Shown here: piece by piece, positions 33,300 through 42,485 of the stretch
Layout: every line of letters begins with the position of its first letter
How positions within the stretch are numbered: position 1 is the stretch's first letter
Source of the DNA: Plantactinospora endophytica
Lineage (GTDB): Bacteria > Actinomycetota > Actinomycetes > Mycobacteriales > Micromonosporaceae
DNA length: 64,000 nucleotides
Assembly (NCBI RefSeq): GCF_016862915.1
Contig: NZ_BONW01000005.1
Location: forward strand, 310,001 to 374,000
Reading direction: 5' to 3'
The notes under the pieces: generated by a model
What the model was told of the DNA's origin: nothing
Databases searched by the model: none
What the model saw: only the letters and a program-made list of their open reading frames with translations
Translations under genes and position numbers: made by a program

Positions 33300-33545
33300 C
33301 CCGGGTACGCCCCGGGCGGTAGCCGGTCCCCGATCACAGGTCCCCGGCGGCGGGCCGGGTGGGATCCCGGAAATCGCCGGTCGGGGTCCCTGGAACCACT
33401 GTGGATCGGCCGGTCGCCGACCGTCTTCCCGTACGATCTCGGGCCGGTCCGGCCACCCGCCGGTCGGCCGGAGGTTGGCGCGCTCGTTACCTCGGGGATA
33501 ACGCCCGCTTTGCGGGTGAGTGACCCAGCGCCGACGGTAACGAAA

Positions 33546-33559
33546 TGGGAACGCTCCCA
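33546..33559. promoter_or_regulatory. CebR-type operator 1 upstream of cebE
   Basis: TGGGAACGCTCCCA differs at one base from TGGGAGCGCTCCCA, the 14-bp palindrome recognised by CebR in Streptomyces and Thermobifida. It lies 282 bp upstream of cebE. Confidence 0.85.
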
Positions 33560-33598
33560 TCCGCCCATTGACACCCCCGAAACGCCCCGGCAATCTCA

Positions 33599-33612
33599 TG
33601 GGAGCGCTCCCG
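33599..33612. promoter_or_regulatory. CebR-type operator 2 upstream of cebE
   Basis: TGGGAGCGCTCCCG matches the CebR palindrome at 13 of 14 positions. Its centre is 53 bp from operator 1, about five helical turns, allowing bound repressors on the same face. Confidence 0.85.
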
Positions 33613-33670
33613 GCGATTTGTGGCCCAGGCCACAGAACCGCCGCTGGAGCCGTCGGACCGAATCCCCATC

Positions 33671-33703
33671 GACCGGCGCCGGGCCGACCGCCCGGCGCCG
33701 GTC
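33671..33703 (+). promoter_or_regulatory. Perfect 14-bp hairpin in the cebE leader
   Basis: GACCGGCGCCGGGC (33671-33684) pairs perfectly with GCCCGGCGCCGGTC (33690-33703) around the loop CGACC. It lies downstream of both operators and 124 bp before cebE, so it should be in the 5' leader of the message. It may act as an attenuator, roadblock or 5' stabiliser. Confidence 0.6.
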
Positions 33704-33827
33704 GGCGGGCGGAAACACCCGCACCAGAGACCGGAACACCGGGGCACCCACCACCAGCAGCACCGTTCGGACACACGAATCTCCGCCACCACCACACCAC
33801 GAGTTACCCACCTGAGAGGGGTCAGGG

Positions 33828-35138
33828 ATGAGCGTCATCAGGCGCCGGCTCCGCACCGTCGCGGTCGCCGCGCTCGCCGCGGGCGTGGCTCTCGGCAGCA
33901 CGGCGTGCAGCAAGAGCGACAACGAGGGGTCCACCGGCGAAGGGGGACAGGTCAAGCTGGTTCTGCAGACCTTCTCGAACTTCGGTTACGACCAGGCGAT
34001 CAAGGACTTCGAGGCCGCCAACCCGAACATCAAGGTCGAGCACCAGAAGATGGGCGAGCTGCGCGACTTCCAGCCGAAGCTGGTGCAGTGGCTCGCGGCG
34101 GGCAGCGGCGCGGGCGACGTGGTCGGGCTCGAAGAGGGCGTGCTGCTGGGGTACGTGCAGAACCACGACAAGTTCGCCAACCTGCTCGACCTCGGGGCCA
34201 GCGACCTGAAGAGCGGCTTCCCGGAGTGGAAGTGGAACAACGCCCTCACCCCGGACGGCAAGAAGCTGATCGGGCTCGGCACCGACGTGGGCGGCCTGGC
34301 CATGTGCTACCGCAAGGACCTCTTCCAGCAGGCCGGTCTGCCGACCGACCGCACCGAGGTGTCGAAGCGGATGAGCACCTGGCAGGACTACATCGCGCTG
34401 GGCAAGGAGTTCAAGGCCAGCGGCAAGGCCAAGGCCGCCTGGCTGGACAGCGCCACCAGCCTGATGCAGCCGCACGTCATGCAGAACTCCGAGACGTTCT
34501 TCTTCGACAAGGACAACAAGTTCATCGGCGAGACCAACCCGATCGTCAAGCAGACCTGGGACATGGGCCTGCAGATGGCGGCCGACGGCCTGACCGCCAA
34601 GGCGCAGCGCTGGAGCGCCGACTGGGACGCCGCCTTCAAGAACTCGGCGTTCGCCACCATCCCGTGCCCGTCCTGGATGACCGAGGGTGTGATCGCCCCG
34701 AAGTCCGGCCCGGCGAACTCCGGCAAGTGGGACATCGCCAACATCCCCGGCGGTGGCGGTAACTGGGGCGGCTCCTACCTGGCGGTGCCGGCGCAGACCA
34801 AGCACCCGAAGGAGGCGTACCTGCTGGCCAAGTACCTGACCAGCAAGGAGGGCCACCTGGCCGCGTTCAAGGAGGCCGGGGCCATGCCGTCCGACATCGC
34901 GGGCATCGAGGACCCGGCGTTCAAGGACAAGAAGAGCGAGTACTTCAGCGGCGCGCCGACCGGGCAGATCTTCGGCGACAGCGTCAAGAACATGAAGCCG
35001 GTCTTCCTCGGCGCCAAGCACCAGCAGATCTGGGAGACGGTGGTCGAGCCGCAGATGCAGGCGGCCGAGCGGGGCCAGGTCAGCTCCGACGCCGGCTGGA
35101 AGAAGGCGATGGACGAGGCCAAGAAGCTGACCAGCTGA
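33828..35138 (+). CDS. cebE: Cellobiose/cellotriose ABC transporter substrate-binding lipoprotein
   Basis: 436-residue extracellular sugar-binding lipoprotein. The signal RRRLRTVAVAALAAGVALGS ends in lipobox STAC with the acylated Cys at 27. The rest fits cluster-B (family 1) binding proteins: VKLVLQTFSNFGYDQAIKDF, NPNIKVEHQKMG, VGLEEGVLLGYV, IGLGTDVGGLAMCYRKDLF and the C-terminal AAFKEAGAMPSD. These match CebE of Streptomyces, which binds cellobiose and cellotriose and feeds a transporter powered by the shared ATPase MsiK (not encoded in this window). ATG 33828 has GAGAGGGG upstream. It is first in cebEFG-bglC, controlled by the two CebR operators upstream, and is followed by two hairpins that probably keep its message more abundant than that of the permeases. 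Confidence 0.93.
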   Translation: MSVIRRRLRTVAVAALAAGVALGSTACSKSDNEGSTGEGGQVKLVLQTFSNFGYDQAIKDFEAANPNIKVEHQKMGELRDFQPKLVQWLAAGSGAGDVVGLEEGVLLGYVQNHDKFANLLDLGASDLKSGFPEWKWNNALTPDGKKLIGLGTDVGGLAMCYRKDLFQQAGLPTDRTEVSKRMSTWQDYIALGKEFKASGKAKAAWLDSATSLMQPHVMQNSETFFFDKDNKFIGETNPIVKQTWDMGLQMAADGLTAKAQRWSADWDAAFKNSAFATIPCPSWMTEGVIAPKSGPANSGKWDIANIPGGGGNWGGSYLAVPAQTKHPKEAYLLAKYLTSKEGHLAAFKEAGAMPSDIAGIEDPAFKDKKSEYFSGAPTGQIFGDSVKNMKPVFLGAKHQQIWETVVEPQMQAAERGQVSSDAGWKKAMDEAKKLTS

Positions 35139-35159
35139 GTCGACCGGTGACCTGCCGTT

Positions 35160-35228
35160 CCCACGGGCGAGCAGTGCCCGTGGGCCGGCGGCGGTGCCCA
35201 CACCCGAGGAGGGTGTGGGCACCGCCGC
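35160..35228 (+). terminator. Two tandem hairpins between cebE and cebF
   Basis: The first hairpin is CCCACGGGC (35160-35168) with GCCCGTGGG (35176-35184), loop 7. The second is a perfect 18-bp stem, GCGGCGGTGCCCACACCC (35188-35205) with GGGTGTGGGCACCGCCGC (35211-35228), loop GAGGA. Such intercistronic structures after binding-protein genes commonly cause partial termination or protect the upstream message; neither has a T-run. Confidence 0.8.
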
Positions 35229-35268
35229 GAGGTCACCGGCTGGCCCACCTCCCCGGAAGGACCCCGCA

Positions 35269-36252
35269 ATGAGCTCTGCTGTCGGCGCGGCACCACCACG
35301 GCACGCTGCCACGCCACCCACCCCGGAACCCACGCACCGCCGCCGGTCGTACCGGCTCGGTCGGTGGGACATCAAGTACTCCCCGTACCTCTACGTCGCC
35401 CCGTTCTTCATCCTCTTCGGGGTCTTCGGCCTCTTCCCGGTCCTCTACACGGTCTACGTCTCGCTCTTCGAGTACGACCTGCTCAGCGGCACCAAGGAGT
35501 ACGTCGGGCTGGAGAACTACCGGGTCCTGCTGGACGACGCCCAGTTCTGGAACGCCGCCTACAACACCTTCGGCATGTTCGTGCTCAGCACCGTGCCGCA
35601 GCTCGTCGTGGCGCTGATGATCGCCAACCTGCTGAACCGGCAGATGCGGGCCCGCACGCTGTTCCGGATGGGAATCCTGATCCCCAACATCACCTCGGTG
35701 GCCGCGGTCGGCATCATCTTCGCGCTGATCTTCGCCGACCGGTACGGCCTGGTGAACTGGCTGCTCGGCACCGTCGGCATCGACCCGGTCGCCTGGCGGG
35801 ACAACCGGTACGCCTCCTGGTTCGCGATCGCCTTCATGGTCGACTGGCGGTGGACCGGCTACAACGCGCTGATCTACCTGGGTGCGATGCAGGCGATTCC
35901 CCGGGACCTCTACGAGTCGGCGTCGCTGGACGGCGCCTCCACCTGGCGGCAGTTTTGGAAGATCACGGTTCCGCTGATCCGGCCGACCATCCTCTTCACG
36001 ATCATCATCTCGACCATCGGTGGCCTACAGATCTTCACCGAGCCCCTGATGTACGGCTTCGGGCTGATCCGCGGCGGCGCCTCGAACGAGTTCCAGACGC
36101 TGGCGATGTACATCTACGAACGGACCTTCACCGGCAACTTCGAGTACGGGTCCGGCGCCGCGATGTCCTGGCTGCTCTTCCTGATGATCGTCGTCTTCGC
36201 CCTGATCAACTTCGCGATGGTCCGCCGCTCGGTCAAGGGGGAGCAGAAGTGA
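35269..36252 (+). CDS. cebF: Cellobiose ABC transporter permease CebF
   Basis: 327-residue inner-membrane permease of the MalF type with about six membrane helices after a 40-residue polar N-terminus ([21 protein letters not shown] first; [20 protein letters not shown]; last helix [18 protein letters not shown]). The cytoplasmic EAA loop that contacts the ATPase reads [28 protein letters not shown] 35269 has GGAAGG eight bases upstream; the longer frame back to 35194 enters the intercistronic hairpin. It pairs with CebG to form the channel for cellobiose. Its stop overlaps the CebG start (GTGA). Confidence 0.93.
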   Translation: MSSAVGAAPPRHAATPPTPEPTHRRRSYRLGRWDIKYSPYLYVAPFFILFGVFGLFPVLYTVYVSLFEYDLLSGTKEYVGLENYRVLLDDAQFWNAAYNTFGMFVLSTVPQLVVALMIANLLNRQMRARTLFRMGILIPNITSVAAVGIIFALIFADRYGLVNWLLGTVGIDPVAWRDNRYASWFAIAFMVDWRWTGYNALIYLGAMQAIPRDLYESASLDGASTWRQFWKITVPLIRPTILFTIIISTIGGLQIFTEPLMYGFGLIRGGASNEFQTLAMYIYERTFTGNFEYGSGAAMSWLLFLMIVVFALINFAMVRRSVKGEQK

Positions 36253-37154
36253 CCACCATGCAGACCCTGCCCCGTACGGTGACCCCGGCGCCACAGCCGC
36301 CCCGCCGACGCCGCCGGGCCGCGCCCGGAGCCCGGCTCTGGGAGGCCAGCCCGCTGACCTACCTCGCGCTGGTGATCGGTTCCATCCTGTCGGTCTTCCC
36401 GATCGTCTGGTCGTTCATCATCGCCTCCCGGGACAACAGCGCGGTCTACGAGATGCCGCCCACCCCGGGTGGAAAGCTCTTCGAGAACATCGACCGGATG
36501 CTGGCCAACGAGGACGCCGCGTTCCTCTACGGCCTGGTCAACTCGGCCGTGGTCTCCTCCGTGGTGACCATCTCGGTGATCTTCTTCTCCACCCTGGCCG
36601 GCTTCGCCTTCGCCAAGCTCAGGTTCCGGGGCAGCAACGCCCTGCTGCTGGTGATCATCCTGACCATGATGGTCCCGACCCAGCTCGGCATCATCCCGCT
36701 CTACCTGATGATGGTGGAGCTGGGCTGGACCGGCACCCTCCAGGCGGTCATCGTGCCGTTCCTGGTGCAGGGCTTCGGGGTCTTCATGATGCGCCAGTAC
36801 GCCATGTCCGCGGTCAGCGACGAGCTGATCGAGGCGGCCCGGCTCGACGGCTGCTCCACCTGGCGGGTCTACTGGAACGTGGTGCTGCCGGCACTGCGCC
36901 CGGCGGCGGCCGTACTCGGGCTGCTGACGTTCATGCAGACCTGGAACGAGTTCCTCTGGCCGTTCGTCGTGCTCACTCCCGACACGCCGACCGTGCAGTA
37001 CTCGTTGAAGATCCTTTCGTCCGGCCTCTACCAGACGGATTATGTAGCTCTGTTCGCCGGCACCGCGCTGGCGACCCTGCCGCTGCTGATCGTGTTCATC
37101 ATCTTCGGCCGCCAGATCATCGGCGGCATCATGGAAGGCGCCGTCAAGTCGTGA
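36249..37154 (+). CDS. cebG: Cellobiose ABC transporter permease CebG
   Basis: 301-residue permease of the MalG type, six helices, beginning after an Arg/Pro-rich N-terminus with [20 protein letters not shown]. The EAA loop is [26 protein letters not shown]. Final helices are [20 protein letters not shown] and the usual end [12 protein letters not shown] 36249 overlaps the CebF stop by four bases; ATG 36258 is an alternative. Its own TGA overlaps the bglC GTG (37151-37154), so cebF, cebG and bglC are translationally linked. It completes the membrane part of the cellobiose importer. Confidence 0.93.
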   Translation: MTTMQTLPRTVTPAPQPPRRRRRAAPGARLWEASPLTYLALVIGSILSVFPIVWSFIIASRDNSAVYEMPPTPGGKLFENIDRMLANEDAAFLYGLVNSAVVSSVVTISVIFFSTLAGFAFAKLRFRGSNALLLVIILTMMVPTQLGIIPLYLMMVELGWTGTLQAVIVPFLVQGFGVFMMRQYAMSAVSDELIEAARLDGCSTWRVYWNVVLPALRPAAAVLGLLTFMQTWNEFLWPFVVLTPDTPTVQYSLKILSSGLYQTDYVALFAGTALATLPLLIVFIIFGRQIIGGIMEGAVKS

Positions 37155-38584
37155 GCAACTCCACGAGCCCACAATCCATCCAACTGCTCGAGGAGGGTGA
37201 AGGCGCGACCTTTCCCCCCGGCTTCGTCTGGGGCGCGGCCACCGCGGCCTACCAGATCGAGGGGGCGGTGCACGAGGGCGGTCGAAGCGCATCGATCTGG
37301 GACACCTTCAGCCACACCCCGGGGCGGGTCCTGCACGGGCACACCGGGGACGTCGCCTGCGACCACTACCACCGGTACCGGGACGACGTGAAGCTGATGG
37401 CCGAGCTGGGGCTGAAGGCGTACCGGCTGTCGGTGGCCTGGCCCCGGATCCAGCCGGACGGGCACGGGCCGGGCAACCAGGCCGGGCTGGACTTCTACCG
37501 GCGGCTCGCCGACGAGCTGCTGGAACACGGCATCGAGCCGTGGGTCACCCTCTACCACTGGGACCTGCCGCAGGCGATCGAGGACGCCGGCGGCTGGCCC
37601 AACCGGGACACCGCCGCCCGGTTCGCCGAGTACGCCGAGCTCACCCACGCCGCCCTCGGCGACCGGGTACAACACTGGATCACCCTGAACGAGCCGTGGT
37701 GCTCGGCCTTCCTCGGCTACGGCTCCGGCGTGCACGCGCCGGGGCGTACCAATCCGGGCGAGGCGGTGCGGGCGGCGCACCACCTGATGCTCGGGCACGG
37801 CCTGGCGACCCGGGCCATCCGGGCGGCCCGGCCGGACGCCGAGGTCGGCATCACCCTCAACCTGTACGCGGTCTCCCCGCAGACCTCCTCGGACGGCGAC
37901 GCCGACGCGGCCCGCCGGATCGACGGGCTGGCCAACCGGATCTTCCTGGACCCGGTGCTGCGCGGCAGCTACCCGTCGGACGTCGTCGCCGACCTGGCGG
38001 CGGTGACCGATCTCGGTCACGTCCGGGACGGCGACCTGGAGACCATCTCCACCCCGATGTCGTTCCTCGGCATCAACTACTACAGCCGGCACGTGGTCGC
38101 CGCCCCGGTCGAGGGTGTCGAGCCGGAGCCGTACTGGCGGGCCCAGTCCTGCTGGCCCGGCAGCGAGCAGGTCCGGTTCGTCACCCGGGGTGTCCCGGTG
38201 ACCGACATGAACTGGGAGATCGACGCGCCCGGGCTCACCGAGACCCTCCAGCGGGTGCACCGGGACTACCCGGAACTGCCGCTCTACATCACCGAGAACG
38301 GTTCCGCCTTCGTCGACGAACTGGTGGACGGCCGGGTCGACGACGCCGACCGGCTGGGCTACTTCGAGGCGCACCTGCGGGCCTGCCACACGGCGATCGG
38401 CTCCGGAGTGCCGCTGCGGGGCTACTTCGCCTGGTCACTGCTTGACAACTACGAGTGGGCGTGGGGCTACACCAAGCGCTTCGGCATGGTCTACGTCGAC
38501 TACGAAAGCCAGCGCCGGATTCCCAAGTCAAGCGCCAGGTGGTATGCCGACGTGATCCGACGTAACGGTTTGGCCGCACAATAG
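37151..38584 (+). CDS. bglC: Beta-glucosidase, glycoside hydrolase family 1
   Basis: 477-residue cytoplasmic GH1 enzyme that splits imported cellobiose to glucose. The family start [20 protein letters not shown] (21-40) is present, the acid/base is Glu181 in [10 protein letters not shown] and the nucleophile Glu382 in LYITENGSA. Substrate-site residues of GH1 ([25 protein letters not shown]) are all there. No signal peptide, so it acts inside the cell. GTG 37151 overlaps the cebG stop by four bases. As in Streptomyces it is the last gene of cebEFG-bglC, and a long hairpin (38605-38647) follows. Glucose release would feed back through CebR, whose inducer is cellobiose. Confidence 0.95.
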   Translation: MSNSTSPQSIQLLEEGEGATFPPGFVWGAATAAYQIEGAVHEGGRSASIWDTFSHTPGRVLHGHTGDVACDHYHRYRDDVKLMAELGLKAYRLSVAWPRIQPDGHGPGNQAGLDFYRRLADELLEHGIEPWVTLYHWDLPQAIEDAGGWPNRDTAARFAEYAELTHAALGDRVQHWITLNEPWCSAFLGYGSGVHAPGRTNPGEAVRAAHHLMLGHGLATRAIRAARPDAEVGITLNLYAVSPQTSSDGDADAARRIDGLANRIFLDPVLRGSYPSDVVADLAAVTDLGHVRDGDLETISTPMSFLGINYYSRHVVAAPVEGVEPEPYWRAQSCWPGSEQVRFVTRGVPVTDMNWEIDAPGLTETLQRVHRDYPELPLYITENGSAFVDELVDGRVDDADRLGYFEAHLRACHTAIGSGVPLRGYFAWSLLDNYEWAWGYTKRFGMVYVDYESQRRIPKSSARWYADVIRRNGLAAQ

Positions 38585-38604
38585 GCGTGGTCAGCCAGTA
38601 TTGG

Positions 38605-38647
38605 GGGTGCCCGGCACCGACCCGCACGGGATCGGTGCCGGACACCC
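38605..38647 (+). terminator. Terminator hairpin after bglC
   Basis: GGGTGCCCGGCACCGA (38605-38620) and TCGGTGCCGGACACCC (38632-38647) pair at 15 of 16 positions with an 11-base loop. It lies 20 bp after bglC and 19 bp before the cebR start, so it could also limit read-through into the repressor gene. Confidence 0.75.
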
Positions 38648-38666
38648 GACGTCGGAGGGACAGACG

Positions 38667-39710
38667 ATGACAACCCAGCGCACCCGCTCGCTCGGGCGGC
38701 CCACCCTGGACGCGGTCGCCGCCCGCGCCGGAGTGGGGCGGGGCACCGTGTCCCGCGTCGTCAACGGTTCACCCCAGGTCAGCCCGGAAGCCCGGGCGGC
38801 GGTGCAGCGGGCCATCGCCGAGCTGGGCTACGTGCCCAACCGGGCGGCCCGGGCCCTGGTGACCCAGCGGACCGACTCGGTGGCTCTGGTGGTCTCCGAG
38901 TCGGAGGAGCGGGTCTTCGGCGAGCCGTTCTTCGCCGGCATCGTCCGGGGGATCAGCTCCGCACTGCTGGAGACGCCGATGCAGCTCTGGCTGGCGATGG
39001 CGCAGTCGCCGGCCGAGCGGGAGCGGGTCGAGCACCACCTGACGAACCAGCACGTGGACGGGGTACTCCTGCTCTCGCTGCACGACGCCGACCCGCTGCC
39101 CACCCTGCTGGAGCAGCGCGGGCTGCCGACCGTGCTCGGCGGCCGGCCGGCCCGGATGCTGGGCGACCCGGCCGGGGCGTACTTCGTCGACGTGGACAAC
39201 GCCGGCGGTGCCCGGCAGGCGGTCGAACACCTGGTCGGCCAGGGGCGCAAGCGGGTGGCGACCATCGCCGGCCCGCAGGACATGGGCGTCGGCGTGGCCC
39301 GGCTCACCGGCTACCAGGACGCGGTACGCGAGAGCGGCGGACACGTCAACGACGCCATGATCGCGTACGGCGACTTCAGCGAGACCAGCGGCGCGGCGGC
39401 GATGCGCCGGCTGCTGGACAGTTGCCCCGATCTCGACGCGGTCTTCGTCGCCTCGGACCTGATGGCCTGCGGCGCGTTGCGGGCGCTGCGCGACGCCGGT
39501 CGGCGGGTGCCCGAGGACGTGGCGGTGGTGGGCTTCGAGGACGCCCCGATCGCCCGGCAGACCGAGCCCCCGCTGACCACGGTCTTCCAGCCGATGGAGG
39601 AGATGGGCCGGCAGATGGCCCGGCTGCTCGTCGCGCGGATCCGGCGGGAGGAGCGCGAGGTGCCGTACGTGCTGCTCGACACCCACCTGGTGCACCGCCA
39701 CTCCGGCTGA
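38667..39710 (+). CDS. cebR: LacI-family repressor of cellobiose utilisation
   Basis: 347-residue LacI/GalR regulator. The helix-turn-helix is LDAVAARAGVGRGTVSRVVN with hinge helix SPEARAAVQRAIAELGYVPN just after it; the periplasmic-binding-like sensor domain follows from about residue 65 (DSVALVVSESEERVFGEPFF, VDGVLLLSLHDADPL, VAVVGFEDAPIARQTEPPLT). These agree with CebR of Streptomyces, which binds TGGGAGCGCTCCCA and lets go with cellobiose. ATG 38667 has CGGAGGGA upstream. It lies directly after bglC on the same strand, as in other actinomycetes. Likely targets in this window are operators at 33546, 33599 and 47212, with a weaker candidate at 54588. Confidence 0.93.
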   Translation: MTTQRTRSLGRPTLDAVAARAGVGRGTVSRVVNGSPQVSPEARAAVQRAIAELGYVPNRAARALVTQRTDSVALVVSESEERVFGEPFFAGIVRGISSALLETPMQLWLAMAQSPAERERVEHHLTNQHVDGVLLLSLHDADPLPTLLEQRGLPTVLGGRPARMLGDPAGAYFVDVDNAGGARQAVEHLVGQGRKRVATIAGPQDMGVGVARLTGYQDAVRESGGHVNDAMIAYGDFSETSGAAAMRRLLDSCPDLDAVFVASDLMACGALRALRDAGRRVPEDVAVVGFEDAPIARQTEPPLTTVFQPMEEMGRQMARLLVARIRREEREVPYVLLDTHLVHRHSG

Positions 39711-39721
39711 GCCGGTGGGGC

Positions 39722-39742
39722 GGCCGGGCTGCGGGCCCGGCC
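39722..39742 (+). terminator. Hairpin after cebR
   Basis: GGCCGGGC-TGCGG-GCCCGGCC forms a perfect 8-bp stem 12 bp after the cebR stop. Confidence 0.55.
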
Positions 39743-39829
39743 CTCCCGCCCCGCAGCGCCGTCCGTCGTCGCGCGGCGGAGGACGGCCGGATTCGGAGTC
39801 CCGCCCGCAGTGCGGGCCGGCCCGGCCGC

Positions 39830-39939
39830 ATCTCGTCGGCTGGTGTCTCAGTCGCCGGTCCAGCGTCGCGTCTCGTCCGGCCGCATCTCGTTCCGCTGCA
39901 TCTCGTCCGGCTGGAGTCTCAGTCGGCGGTCCAGCGCCG
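39830..39939. repeat. Partial 71-bp tandem duplication at the 3' end of the acyl-CoA dehydrogenase gene
   Basis: GTCTCAGTCGCCGGTCCAGC at 39845 recurs as GTCTCAGTCGGCGGTCCAGC at 39916, 71 bp away, together with the preceding GCATCTCGTC-type segment. The second copy contains the last codons and stop (39919-39921) of the dehydrogenase; the first is a decayed copy beyond it. Confidence 0.75.
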
Positions 39940-41154
39940 TAGTTCGCGGCGGGCCAGCGCGGCCCGGTGCACCTCGTCCGGACCGTCGGCCAGCCGCAGG
40001 GTACGGGCACCGGCCCAGAGCGCGGCCAGTGGCGTGTCCTGGCTGACCCCGGCCCCGCCGTGTGCCTGGATCGCCTTGTCGATCACCCACTCCGCCATTG
40101 CCGGAGTTACGATCTTGATCGCCTGGATCTCGGTGTGCGCCCCCTTGTTGCCGACCGTGTCCATCAACCAGGCCGTCTTGAGCACCAGAAGCCGGGCCTG
40201 CTCGATCCGGACCCGGGACTCGGCGATCCAGTCCTGCACCACGCCCTGCTCGGCCAGCGGCCGGCCGAACGCGACCCGCCCGGCCGTACGCCGGCAGAGC
40301 AGTTCGAGGGCGCGTTCGGCCATCCCGACCAGGCGCATGCAGTGGTGGATCCGGCCCGGCCCGAGCCGCGCCTGGGCGATCGCGAACCCGTCCCCGGGCC
40401 CGCCGATCAGATGGTCCGCCGGCACCCGTACGCCGTCGAAGCTCACCTCGGCGTGGCCGCCGTGCGCGCCGTCGGAGTAGCCGAAGACGGTCAGGCCCCG
40501 GTGCACCGTGACCCCCGGGGTGTCCCGGGGCACCAGCACCATGCTCTGCTGCCGGTGCCGGGGCGCGTCCGGATCGGTCTTGCCCATCACGATGAAGATC
40601 CCGCAGCGCGGGTCCATCGCCCCGGTCGACCACCATTTCCGGCCGGTGACGACGTACTCGTCGCCGTCCCGTTCGATCCGGGTGGCGATGTTGGTGGCGT
40701 CGGAGGAGGCGACCTCCGGCTCGGTCATGCAGAACGCCGAACGCAGTTCGCCGTCGAGCAGCGGGCGCAGCCAGCGGTCCTGCTGCGCCGGGCTGCCGAA
40801 GTCGACGAGCAGCTCCATGTTGCCGGTGTCCGGGGCGGCGCAGTTGAGCGCCTCCGGGGCCAGGTGCGGGCTGCGGCCGGTCAGCTCGGCCAGCGGCGCG
40901 TACTGGAGGTTGGTCAGGCCGGCGCCGTACTCGGGATGCGGCAGGAAGAGGTTCCACAGGCCGCGTTGCCGGGCCTCGGCCTTCAACTTGCCCACGACCG
41001 GCGGACGGTGCCACGGACCGGTACCGGTCGCCGGGTCGGCCGCGGCGGCGACCTGCTCGGCGTACACGGCCTCGGCCGGCAGGATCCGGTCGGTCAGGAA
41101 GTCGTGCAGCGCCTCGTGCAGCTCGGCGGTGCGCGCGTCGAACCCGAAGTCCAT
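39919..41154 (-). CDS. Acyl-CoA dehydrogenase family protein
   Basis: 411-residue flavoprotein of the acyl-CoA dehydrogenase family, of the long ACAD10/11-like branch. The N-terminal helical domain is followed by the FAD/substrate segment [20 protein letters not shown] and [11 protein letters not shown], and the C-terminal domain carries [20 protein letters not shown] and [15 protein letters not shown]. The position that holds the catalytic base in most family members falls in this last region ([13 protein letters not shown]), where ACAD10/11-type enzymes differ. ATG 41154 is chosen because GAGGAG lies close upstream; the frame upstream of it only reads through a 9-bp repeat. The phosphotransferase-like gene next to it (116 bp upstream on the same strand) is the usual companion, in animals as the fused ACAD10/ACAD11. 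The pair probably breaks down 4-hydroxy or branched acyl-CoAs. Confidence 0.88.
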   Translation of the reverse strand: MDFGFDARTAELHEALHDFLTDRILPAEAVYAEQVAAAADPATGTGPWHRPPVVGKLKAEARQRGLWNLFLPHPEYGAGLTNLQYAPLAELTGRSPHLAPEALNCAAPDTGNMELLVDFGSPAQQDRWLRPLLDGELRSAFCMTEPEVASSDATNIATRIERDGDEYVVTGRKWWSTGAMDPRCGIFIVMGKTDPDAPRHRQQSMVLVPRDTPGVTVHRGLTVFGYSDGAHGGHAEVSFDGVRVPADHLIGGPGDGFAIAQARLGPGRIHHCMRLVGMAERALELLCRRTAGRVAFGRPLAEQGVVQDWIAESRVRIEQARLLVLKTAWLMDTVGNKGAHTEIQAIKIVTPAMAEWVIDKAIQAHGGAGVSQDTPLAALWAGARTLRLADGPDEVHRAALARRELRRWTAD

Positions 41155-41179
41155 CGATGCTCCTCGGCGGTTCAGCTCG

Positions 41180-41233
41180 GCGGTGTCAGCGGTGTCTGCG
41201 CTATCTGCGGTGTCAGCGATGTCGGCGGTGGGC
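41180..41233 (-). repeat. 9-bp repeat array in the leader of the acyl-CoA dehydrogenase gene
   Basis: Six adjoining 9-bp units (GCGGTGTCA, GCGGTGTCT, GCGCTATCT, GCGGTGTCA, GCGATGTCG, GCGGTGGGC) fill 41180-41233, 25 bp upstream of the start codon and between the two genes of this pair. Confidence 0.85.
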
Positions 41234-41270
41234 ACGTCCGGTCGGCGCCGGTGCGGGGGACGGGCCGGGG

Positions 41271-42485
41271 TCAGACCCGGCGGAACGCGGCCAGCCCGTA
41301 CGCGACCAGCGGGTCGACCAGGGCGCCGATCCGGTCGAAACCCTCGCCGACGGTCTGCCCGAGGGTGTGCCGGTAGTGGATCCCCTCGCAGATCACGGCG
41401 AGCTTGAAGCAGCCCAGCGCCACGTGCCAGTCCAGCGGACCGACGTCGACGTCGCTGCGGGCCGCGTACCGGTCGAGCAGTTCGGCGCCGGTGGGGAAGC
41501 CGGCGCGCGGCCCGAGCCCGTCGGCGACCGGGTTGTCGTCGGCCGCGTCGGAGTCGCCGAGCACGTCCCAGTACGTCAGCAGCAGGCCGAGGTCCGCGAG
41601 CGGATCACCGAGGGTGGCCATCTCCCAGTCGAGTACCGCCCGGATCGCCACCGTGCCGGTTGCCGACCCGTCGGCCCCGGTCGGCAGCCGGTCGCCCTGG
41701 TTCGCCGGCCCGACGCCGCCCAGGCTCACCGCCACGGTGCCAATCTCCGGCCCGCCGTCCCGGGTCGGCGGCTCGCAGACGGCGATCAGGTTGTCCAGCC
41801 GGTAGTCGCCGTGCACGATCCGCCCGGCGTTGCGGCCGTCCGGCGCGGACGCGGCCAGCCGTTCGCGCAACTCGTCGATCCGGGGCAGCGGTCGGCTGCG
41901 GGACCGGTCGAGCTGGCCGCCCCAGCGGCGTACCTGCCGGGCCAGGAAGCCCTCCGGCCGGCCGAAGTCGGCCAGCCCGACGGCGGCCGGGTCGACGGTG
42001 TGCAGGGTGGCCAGCACGTCCATCATGACCAGCGCCAGCTCCCGGCGCTGGGCCGGCGTCAGCGGGTCCGTCTGGCTCCGGTTCCGGTAGACCACCCCGG
42101 GCACCCGTTCCATCAGATAGAACGGCGCTCCGAGTACCGTCTCGTCGGCGCAGTGCAGCAGGGTCGCCGGCACCGGCACCCCGGTCGGGGCCAGCGCGGA
42201 GATCACTTGGAACTCCCGGCCCATGTCGTGCGCGGTGGCCAGCACGTGCCCGAGCGGCGGCCGGCGGAGCACGAACTCCCGCTCTCCGGCCTGCACCAGA
42301 TAGGTGAGGTTGGACCTGCCGCCGGCGATCAACTCCGCCCGGAGCGGGCCGGTCAGCAGGTCGGGCCGGTGCGCCGCGAGGTGTCCGGCCAGCCGGTCGA
42401 GGTCGAGCCCGGACGGCGATCCGGAGGGTGGCTCAGGCCGGACGGCGGTGGCCGGCGGATCGGTCATCCGGACAGTTGATGGCAT
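41271..42485 (-). CDS. Phosphotransferase (APH) family protein, acyl-CoA dehydrogenase partner
   Basis: 404-residue kinase-like protein of the aminoglycoside phosphotransferase superfamily. The nucleotide-binding start is [20 protein letters not shown] with FVLRRPP, the catalytic loop is [12 protein letters not shown] with its Asp, and the metal-binding segment is [19 protein letters not shown]. Between the catalytic loop and that segment is an extra stretch of about 45 residues ([20 protein letters not shown] and on) that looks disordered. Actinomycete and animal relatives occur next to or fused with ACAD10/11-type dehydrogenases and phosphorylate 4-hydroxyacyl-CoA. ATG 42485 is used; an in-frame ATG at 42467 is equally possible because neither has a good RBS. 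Confidence 0.85.
   Translation of the reverse strand: MPSTVRMTDPPATAVRPEPPSGSPSGLDLDRLAGHLAAHRPDLLTGPLRAELIAGGRSNLTYLVQAGEREFVLRRPPLGHVLATAHDMGREFQVISALAPTGVPVPATLLHCADETVLGAPFYLMERVPGVVYRNRSQTDPLTPAQRRELALVMMDVLATLHTVDPAAVGLADFGRPEGFLARQVRRWGGQLDRSRSRPLPRIDELRERLAASAPDGRNAGRIVHGDYRLDNLIAVCEPPTRDGGPEIGTVAVSLGGVGPANQGDRLPTGADGSATGTVAIRAVLDWEMATLGDPLADLGLLLTYWDVLGDSDAADDNPVADGLGPRAGFPTGAELLDRYAARSDVDVGPLDWHVALGCFKLAVICEGIHYRHTLGQTVGEGFDRIGALVDPLVAYGLAAFRRV

Larger units (their letters stand above)
33300..33827 (+). promoter_or_regulatory. cebE promoter region, 528-bp gap with operators and a leader hairpin
   Basis: No gene is seen. The left part (33300-33540) is the tail of the previous gene and contains only small hairpins such as CCCGC-TTT-GCGGG (33504-33516). 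The right part holds two CebR-type operators (33546-33559 and 33599-33612) and a strong leader hairpin (33671-33703) before cebE at 33828. The segment between the operators includes CCATTGACACCC, a possible -35 element (TTGACA). Confidence 0.65.
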
